This document shows, piece after piece, positions 59,291 to 64,000 of a DNA stretch of 64,000 nucleotides; within the stretch, counting starts at the first letter, position 1, and each line of letters starts with the position of its first letter. Made by a program: the position numbers and the translations under genes. Source of the stretch: Lewinellaceae bacterium (lineage in GTDB: Bacteria; Bacteroidota; Bacteroidia; Chitinophagales; Saprospiraceae); assembly GCA_020636105.1 (NCBI GenBank), contig JACJYL010000001.1:3596001-3660000 (forward strand), in the 5' to 3' direction. The notes under the pieces are model-generated. The model made no database searches, was not told the DNA's origin, and saw only the letters and a program-made list of their open reading frames with translations.

Positions 59291-59946
59291 TTTTTTTGTT
59301 TTCTGTTTAATAATATCCCTAAAAAATAATTTGGGGTTCTGTAGCTTTTCACAGTATTTTGCTGACTGAGAAAAGCCAAAATGGGGACCTCTTATAGGCA
59401 ACTTCAAAACAGTTGATTCCCCACAAACCTGGTCAACCTTTCTTTATCGACTACTTAATCATTCACAAAAGTATTCATTCGATGAAGGTCCGTTGCAATA
59501 ATGCGGCATCTATTTTTCGTGTCGTCCACAGGAAAACAACACTCAACGGAAAGGAAAAGGTTTTCAGGCCGTTTTTCGAAGCGGAAAATATTGTTTTAAT
59601 CCTTAACCCCGAGGGTTCTATGGGTATTTTAGCCTGACTTTCACCCTCCCAAAGAACCGGCATATCACTGAATAAAGGATTTTTATCAAAAAAAGTTCAT
59701 TTTTTTGATAAAAATCGAATTTTCAGACAACGTTTTCCTAATTTCTGGTATCTGTGAATTATAACCCCCGGGGACTAGGGACCTAAAAACCAACAAAAAT
59801 CGTTGAGTACCTGTGAGAATTTGATTGCAGAAAAAAGGAAGGGTACTTGAAATTTTGTGATTTTTCTTAAAATATCACAAATACACAAATTTAAAAACAC
59901 TGTTTTCCTTCAATATTCAATGACCGCCGACTTCCGGAGTTGGTGG
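59291..59946. other. Gene-free gap upstream of rnr with a long AT hairpin
   Basis: No supported gene. It contains a perfect 16-bp inverted repeat ATTTTTATCAAAAAAA (59679-59694) with its complement at 59700-59715 and a five-base loop. It also has TTGTGAT/ATCACAA near 59852-59880, and a G-T-rich stem (ATGACCGCCGACT with AGTTGGTGGTCAT, 59920-59950) touching the stop of the next gene. Functions are unknown. Confidence 0.5.
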
Positions 59947-60687
59947 TCATTTTTGTTTATACCTGTCCACGAAATTTTTTAATATCCTCATAGGATAAAT
60001 GATATTTTCCTTTTTTACCTTTTCAATCAATTCTTCGGCTTCCTCCGGCAAGAAATACCCTGCATTATTATAAGTTTTGATTCTCAGAAGAACTCCATCA
60101 ATATCTAACTCGGGGTGAAATTGAGTAGCATAAATATTGTGCTTCACCCTGATCATATGCACCGGGCATTTTGCCGAACTGGCCAGTAATACCGATTGAT
60201 CGGGGATTTCCTGCCAGGATTCTTTATGTCCCAAAAAAGCCCGAAATTCCCTGGGAACGCCTTTTAACAGAGGGTCTGTCTCTCCATCAGCCGTAAGTTT
60301 GATGGTTTCTGCTCCTGCCTGTTCCCCGAATTTTTCTTTTGACACTTTAACGCCAAGGTACTTCCCCAGAATACCCAGCCCGTAACACGCTCCCAAAAAC
60401 GGGAAATCTCTTTCAAAAACCTCTTCCAGCAATCTGACCAGCTTTTTCTCAAAAGCCTTCTGCACGAGCGGCTTGACGGAATCCTCATCCGAAACGTTAG
60501 ATTCTCCTCCGCCGATAATCATCCCTGCATAATGGTTCAGGTCAATCTCGGGAAAACTTTGAGACTCCATACGTATTCTGCGAACTTCTTCCCTTTGGAG
60601 GTGTCCAAATTTCAGAAAGGCTTCAAATTCATTATCTGAAGCCTTATCGTTTGCTCGAAGCTGGAGGATCAAAAAGGGCTTCTCCAT
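59947..60687 (-). CDS. Class I glutamine amidotransferase (GMP synthase-like GATase1)
   Basis: A 246-residue protein with the GATase1 triad: Cys101 in LGACYGLGILG, His191 and Glu193 in ATQFHPELD. The N-terminus resembles the GMP synthase GATase-like subgroup of stand-alone proteins. It probably releases ammonia from glutamine or hydrolyses a gamma-glutamyl bond, but the acceptor substrate is unknown. It follows truB by 15 bp in the same direction, so the two are likely co-transcribed. Confidence 0.9.
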   Translation of the reverse strand: MEKPFLILQLRANDKASDNEFEAFLKFGHLQREEVRRIRMESQSFPEIDLNHYAGMIIGGGESNVSDEDSVKPLVQKAFEKKLVRLLEEVFERDFPFLGACYGLGILGKYLGVKVSKEKFGEQAGAETIKLTADGETDPLLKGVPREFRAFLGHKESWQEIPDQSVLLASSAKCPVHMIRVKHNIYATQFHPELDIDGVLLRIKTYNNAGYFLPEEAEELIEKVKKENIIYPMRILKNFVDRYKQK

Positions 60688-60702
60688 AAAAATATCAAGG
60701 CT

Positions 60703-61434
60703 TTATTCTTCCCCGGTAGAGATAATTATTTTATCGGAATGGTCTATATAATGGATGAGGTCTTCCAGTTTCCAGGCTTCCTCTATCCTAAAATCGTTCA
60801 CCTTGGTTCTGCGCAGTGCCGAAAGAAAGGCACCGCTTTTTAGCGCAATTCCAAAATCATTTGCCAGGGAGCGGATATAGGTTCCTTTACTGCAAACCAC
60901 TTCAAAATCGACTTCGTTTCCTTCTACCCGGGTGAGCTTAAAGTCATAAATAGTCACTTTCCTGGATTTGATCTCCACCTCCTCTCCTTTTCTTGCCCGT
61001 ACATAAAGCGGAACACCATCTACTTTTACCGCGGAAAAGATCGGCGGATATTGTTCTATTTCTCCTAAAAAACGCTGACGGGCGCTTTCCAGCAGCTCGG
61101 GGGTAATATGATTGGTCGGGAAGGTTTCATTAATCTCTGATTCGGCATCAAAAGAAGGCGTGGTAGCCCCAAGCTGAATGGTTCCGGTATAAGTTTTGGG
61201 CAGCCCCTGGAATTCATTGAGTTTTTTGGTAAACTTCCCGGTGCAAATGATCAACAAACCGGTGGCCAAAGGATCCAGTGTTCCCGCATGGCCAACCTTA
61301 ATTTTCCTGACTCCCAGGCGATGTCTTATCGTATAACGCAACTTGTTGACCACATCAAAAGAGGTCCACCCGAGAGGTTTATCCACGAGTAGAATAGTTC
61401 CGGCTTTAAAATCATATTGAGGAAGAGAATCCAT
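60703..61434 (-). CDS. truB: tRNA pseudouridine(55) synthase
   Basis: A 243-residue protein with the TruB motif GHAGTLDPLATG (catalytic Asp53), the N-terminal DKPLGWTSFDVVNK and the C-terminal RSLANDFG segment. It makes pseudouridine 55 in the T-loop of tRNA. It follows uppP after a 120-bp gap containing the palindrome CCCGTTAACGGG and precedes the glutamine amidotransferase. The usual C-terminal PUA domain is short or absent, which is common in this group. Confidence 0.95.
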   Translation of the reverse strand: MDSLPQYDFKAGTILLVDKPLGWTSFDVVNKLRYTIRHRLGVRKIKVGHAGTLDPLATGLLIICTGKFTKKLNEFQGLPKTYTGTIQLGATTPSFDAESEINETFPTNHITPELLESARQRFLGEIEQYPPIFSAVKVDGVPLYVRARKGEEVEIKSRKVTIYDFKLTRVEGNEVDFEVVCSKGTYIRSLANDFGIALKSGAFLSALRRTKVNDFRIEEAWKLEDLIHYIDHSDKIIISTGEE

Positions 61435-61556
61435 TGTAAAATATAAAAGGTAAAATATAAAACCGATCGCAGGGAAATCCCGTTAACGGGAAGCCCAAAG
61501 GGCCGGGATGACTCATGTTTTTTTAGTTCAATAACCATTTAAAATGGCCGGCTTTT

Positions 61557-62357
61557 TTAAAAAACACCAAAAGCTGCTGCCAGGGCTATGCTTCCGACGA
61601 CCAGGCAATAAATGGCGAAGTAAGACAATTTACTGTTCTTTACCACTTTAAGCATCCATAAACAGGCAAGAGTTCCTGTAAGAAAAGCGGCGACAAATCC
61701 AATTCCGAGCGCAAGGGCATCATCCCCATTGGTGGTAAAGGCTCCGTCTAAAAGATCTTTCCCCATTTTGCCCAAAATCAAAGGAACCACCATGAGGAAG
61801 GAGAAACGCGCCGCGCGCTCACGATCGACTCCCAGCAATACAGAGGTCGAAATGGTTGCTCCGGATCTTGAAATCCCTGGAATAATGGCAATAGCCTGCG
61901 CTATTCCAATGATGAATGCATTGAGGTAACTTACCTTATGGCCGGTTCTTTTTGCACGATCCGCGAAGAACAAAAGCCCTCCGGTAAAGATCAACATGGC
62001 ACCAACCAGGCCTATACGGCGGGTAAAAAATTGCTCTATTTCAGCTTCAAAAAACAACCCGATACATGCCGCAGGAATCATGGACAAAATAATCTTGAGG
62101 GAGTATTTAAGTTCTTCGTTCCAGCTGAACTGAAATAATCCACGTAATATTTCCATGATCTCCTTTCGAAATACGAGTATTGTACTCAATGCGGTGGCGC
62201 CGTGAAGGGTGACCGTCATGAGCATACTCATGGACGCCGCATTGTCATCTTTAAGGAGGTATTTTGCCAGTTCGAGGTGCCCGCTACTGCTTACAGGAAG
62301 GAACTCAGTCAACCCCTGGATTATTCCGAGAATAATCGCTTCTATGAGATCGTTCAT
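61557..62357 (-). CDS. uppP: Undecaprenyl-diphosphate phosphatase
   Basis: A 266-residue protein with about eight membrane segments and the UppP/BacA motifs: GLTEFLPVSSSGHLEL with the catalytic Glu and Ser residues, and PGISRSGATIS. It dephosphorylates undecaprenyl diphosphate so the carrier can be reused in cell wall and glycan synthesis. It follows the DUF3098 gene within 5 bp. Together with uppS earlier in the window it covers both ends of the lipid carrier cycle. Confidence 0.95.
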   Translation of the reverse strand: MNDLIEAIILGIIQGLTEFLPVSSSGHLELAKYLLKDDNAASMSMLMTVTLHGATALSTILVFRKEIMEILRGLFQFSWNEELKYSLKIILSMIPAACIGLFFEAEIEQFFTRRIGLVGAMLIFTGGLLFFADRAKRTGHKVSYLNAFIIGIAQAIAIIPGISRSGATISTSVLLGVDRERAARFSFLMVVPLILGKMGKDLLDGAFTTNGDDALALGIGFVAAFLTGTLACLWMLKVVKNSKLSYFAIYCLVVGSIALAAAFGVF

Positions 62358-62361
62358 GCCT

Positions 62362-62655
62362 TTATTTCTTGAAAATAGCGTAGATTTCCATCACCAGCCC
62401 GCCAAGGATGACAACAGGTGCCAAAACGGTTCTGCGAAAACTGTATATAAGATCAGGATCCCATGTATTGGGATCAGGCATTTTACCCCCTGACATCAAA
62501 AACAACCCCAAAATAATAAGCACCGCTCCTCCTGCCATCCACATGTAGTTTACCTTATTGAACAGCAATTCCTGCGTCGAGGAATTTTTCATACTGCCTC
62601 CAGTGGATCCCGCGGAAGTGGTGACCACTACTCTTTTCTTTTGACTTTTACTCAT
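62362..62655 (-). CDS. DUF3098 membrane protein
   Basis: A 97-residue protein with a polar, lysine- and serine-rich N-terminus and two membrane segments (about 37-54 and 75-92) separated by the motif DPNTWDPDLIYSFRRT. This matches DUF3098, a small Bacteroidota family usually found between ftsX and uppP, as here. No function is known; position suggests the cell division or wall group. Confidence 0.85.
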   Translation of the reverse strand: MSKSQKKRVVVTTSAGSTGGSMKNSSTQELLFNKVNYMWMAGGAVLIILGLFLMSGGKMPDPNTWDPDLIYSFRRTVLAPVVILGGLVMEIYAIFKK

Positions 62656-62674
62656 TTTTTATGGTTATAAATGT

Positions 62675-63553
62675 TCAATACAAATCATCTTCACGCATTT
62701 TTAAATATTTTTTGACAACGCTGTGCGTGCTTAAAGCGTTGATCAGGATTCCGAGCACAAGAAGGGCCAGAAATAACACTGCAATAAGATTCCAGTCCTG
62801 AAGTTCGCCCAACGCGGGAAGGCTCACTTCTGCCCAAAATAAAACCAGCACCAGTAATACTGCAGCGATCAGCGCGCTTAACAGTCCATGTTGCATGGCT
62901 CTGTAGATGTATGGCCTGCTGATGAACTCCCAGGTTGCCCCCACCAATTGCATATTCTTTATCAGGAAACGGTTGGCATAAAGTGCCAGCCGAACCGTAT
63001 TGTGAATAAGCGTAATGGCCACAAAGATGAAAAAAAGACCGATGCCCAGGGTGATCCAGCTGAGTTTTTTAATGTTATCAGCAATCTGGTCCACAAGGTT
63101 TTCCTGGTAAAAAACATCATTGACAGCCGGTGAATCTTTAAGCCCCCCTTTGATATTGATCAAACTATCCCTGTTGGCATAACCTGCATTAACATTAAAC
63201 GTGAGAATATCGTAAAACGGGTTGGGCATATCCAATTTTAAGAAATCTTCTCCAAAAGTCTCCTTCATGTCTTCTTCCGCCGATTCCTTATCTATATATT
63301 CAACACTTCCTGCTTTGGTGTAAGGCTTTCCCGATAAAGACTCCCTCAATGCCCCTACATCCTCGTCAGAAATTTCATCCTTCAATTCGATCACGATAAC
63401 CACCTTCTCCTTAAATGACTTTACCAGGCGCTGTCCATGGGCAATGAGCAGGGCAAAAAAGCCGAGTAAAAACAATACCAATGCTACACTCATGATGGAG
63501 TATAAATAGTTCGGTCTTGTTTTAATTTTTAGCTTGTCAGGAAATTCAGACAT
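62675..63553 (-). CDS. ftsX: Cell division protein FtsX
   Basis: About 292 residues from the ATG at 63553 (an upstream ATG at 63568 adds five residues that overlap the promoter side). It has the FtsX layout: a short cytoplasmic N-terminus, a membrane helix (about 20-40), a periplasmic domain with ELKDEISDEDVGALRE, and three further membrane helices in the C-terminal half. With FtsE it controls peptidoglycan hydrolases at division. The ftsE gene is not adjacent in the window. It heads the run ftsX-DUF3098-uppP. Confidence 0.93.
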   Translation of the reverse strand: MSEFPDKLKIKTRPNYLYSIMSVALVLFLLGFFALLIAHGQRLVKSFKEKVVIVIELKDEISDEDVGALRESLSGKPYTKAGSVEYIDKESAEEDMKETFGEDFLKLDMPNPFYDILTFNVNAGYANRDSLINIKGGLKDSPAVNDVFYQENLVDQIADNIKKLSWITLGIGLFFIFVAITLIHNTVRLALYANRFLIKNMQLVGATWEFISRPYIYRAMQHGLLSALIAAVLLVLVLFWAEVSLPALGELQDWNLIAVLFLALLVLGILINALSTHSVVKKYLKMREDDLY

Positions 63554-63575
63554 ATATGGTGGATACAATTAGGGG

Positions 63576-63583
63576 CAAAATTA
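63576..63583 (-). promoter_or_regulatory. -7 promoter box for the ftsX group
   Basis: TAATTTTG on the minus strand fits TAnnTTTG, 23 bp before the ATG at 63553. It would place the start point close to the upstream ATG at 63568, supporting the later start. Confidence 0.5.
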
Positions 63584-63606
63584 ACACTATTGTTTCGTTT
63601 TGTATC

Positions 63607-63614
63607 TATTTTTG
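63607..63614 (+). promoter_or_regulatory. -7 promoter box for the right-edge gene
   Basis: TATTTTTG on the plus strand fits TAnnTTTG, about 80 bp before the ATG at 63696. It is divergent from the ftsX box. Confidence 0.4.
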
Positions 63615-63695
63615 TATCCAAACTTAATTTATAAGCCTGACGTTATGTCTTTTAAAGGCCTTTATTGCTTCGCTTACGCACTTACAACTGGACTG

Positions 63696-64000
63696 ATGAA
63701 AAAATTTAATGCCCTTTTTTATGCCCTAATTCTTGTGAACGTGCTGCCCCTGCATGCTCAAACGAATCTGATCAATCCTTCTTTTGAGGGAGAACCCCAG
63801 GATGCCACCGTACCCGTAGCCTGGCATGCCTGTGCTCTCGGAACCACCCCCGATATCCTACCGGGAGTTTGGGGCGTTTACACAGAACCTTCGGATGGAG
63901 ACACCTTTGTGGGGCTGATTACGCGCGATGACGGATCCTGGGAAAGCATTGGTCAGCGCCTGACCTCCCCGCTTAAAAGCGGTGACTGTTACACCTTTTC
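63696..64000 (+). CDS. Exported surface-type protein, N-terminal part (runs off the window)
   Basis: The frame is open from the ATG at 63696 to the right edge (101 codons); a further in-frame ATG lies at 63645. A signal peptide (FYALILVNVLPLHAQ) is followed by TNLINPSFEGEPQ and VAWHACALGTTPD, then SDGDTFVGLITRDDGSWESI, a pattern seen at the start of Bacteroidota secreted proteins with jelly-roll carbohydrate-binding-like domains. The full length and any sorting domain lie beyond the window. No firm family is assigned. Confidence 0.75.
   Translation, partial: MKKFNALFYALILVNVLPLHAQTNLINPSFEGEPQDATVPVAWHACALGTTPDILPGVWGVYTEPSDGDTFVGLITRDDGSWESIGQRLTSPLKSGDCYTF

Noticed and set aside
59413..59637. 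A 74-codon plus-strand frame in the gap before rnr
   Set aside because: No family likeness, biased composition or supporting promoter.
1..64000. tRNA or rRNA genes
   Set aside because: No T-loop, cloverleaf or rRNA-like segment was noticed in any gap; a few GGTTC words lie inside coding genes.

Overview
The window reads as an ordinary chromosomal segment of a Bacteroidota member, most likely of the Saprospiria type (a lineage inference, not proven). Supporting signs are two proteins with type IX secretion C-terminal sorting domains, a TonB receptor paired with a DUF4249 lipoprotein, an ftsX-DUF3098-uppP-truB cluster, several TAnnTTTG promoter boxes of the Bacteroidota sigma factor, weak or absent Shine-Dalgarno sequences, and roughly 40-45% G+C. 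No rRNA, tRNA, insertion sequence or CRISPR array was seen.

Layout. 1-2.6 kb: end of an RRM RNA-binding protein, a small membrane protein and an S10 serine carboxypeptidase. 2.7-10.1 kb (minus strand): the most unusual locus, a three-gene cassette of (i) a protein with an EAD11-like N-terminus and an inactive STAND-like region, (ii) a MoxR AAA+ ATPase and (iii) a 1699-residue membrane protein. The third carries a CoxE-like N-terminus, PKD-like region, divergent vWA-like domain, TPR-like, OmpA-like, ACP-like and thrombospondin-3 segments, and a C-terminal FGE-sulfatase/C-type-lectin domain. The last ~110 bp have the hallmarks of a diversity-generating-retroelement (DGR) variable region: an abrupt jump to about 71% G+C, NNC-type codons at lectin surface positions, and a GFRLA end. 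No reverse transcriptase or template repeat lies in the window.

10.2-14.4 kb: polysaccharide flippase, chain-length protein and O-antigen ligase. 14.5-18 kb: bamA and uppS. 18-23.5 kb: fabH, efp, accB, accC and an MsbA-type ABC exporter on the plus strand. 23.5-24.9 kb: a hexapeptide acetyltransferase and a 750-bp gene-poor stretch with nested repeats. 24.9-31.8 kb: a one-protein hybrid two-component regulator, diheme cytochrome c, SnoaL-like protein, T9SS protein and lipid kinase. 32-38 kb: an ECF sigma cassette with an inner-membrane-anchored barrel-like protein and a PKD lipoprotein, next to a SprB-repeat T9SS protein. 38-42 kb: trmB, an unknown secreted protein, dtd, a MazG-like gene and a catalytically degenerate Nudix regulator.

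42-45.6 kb: a second ECF sigma/anti-sigma cassette and a DMT transporter. 45.8-52.7 kb: TonB receptor/DUF4249 pair, OmpA lipoprotein and M1 aminopeptidase. 53-55.8 kb: a third ECF sigma cassette built like the first. 55.9-63.6 kb (minus): two CBS proteins, RNase R, a class I glutamine amidotransferase, truB, uppP, DUF3098 and ftsX. A secreted protein begins at the right edge.

Most of the window is envelope biology: lipid precursor supply (fabH, acc, uppS, uppP), outer-membrane assembly (bamA), surface polysaccharide, secretion, and envelope-linked sigma factors. The vWA-MoxR cassette is the candidate conflict or recognition system. Its parts match the published MoxR-vWA/DGR conflict-system theme, but this membrane-spanning OmpA/TSP3/lectin arrangement is unusual enough to check.
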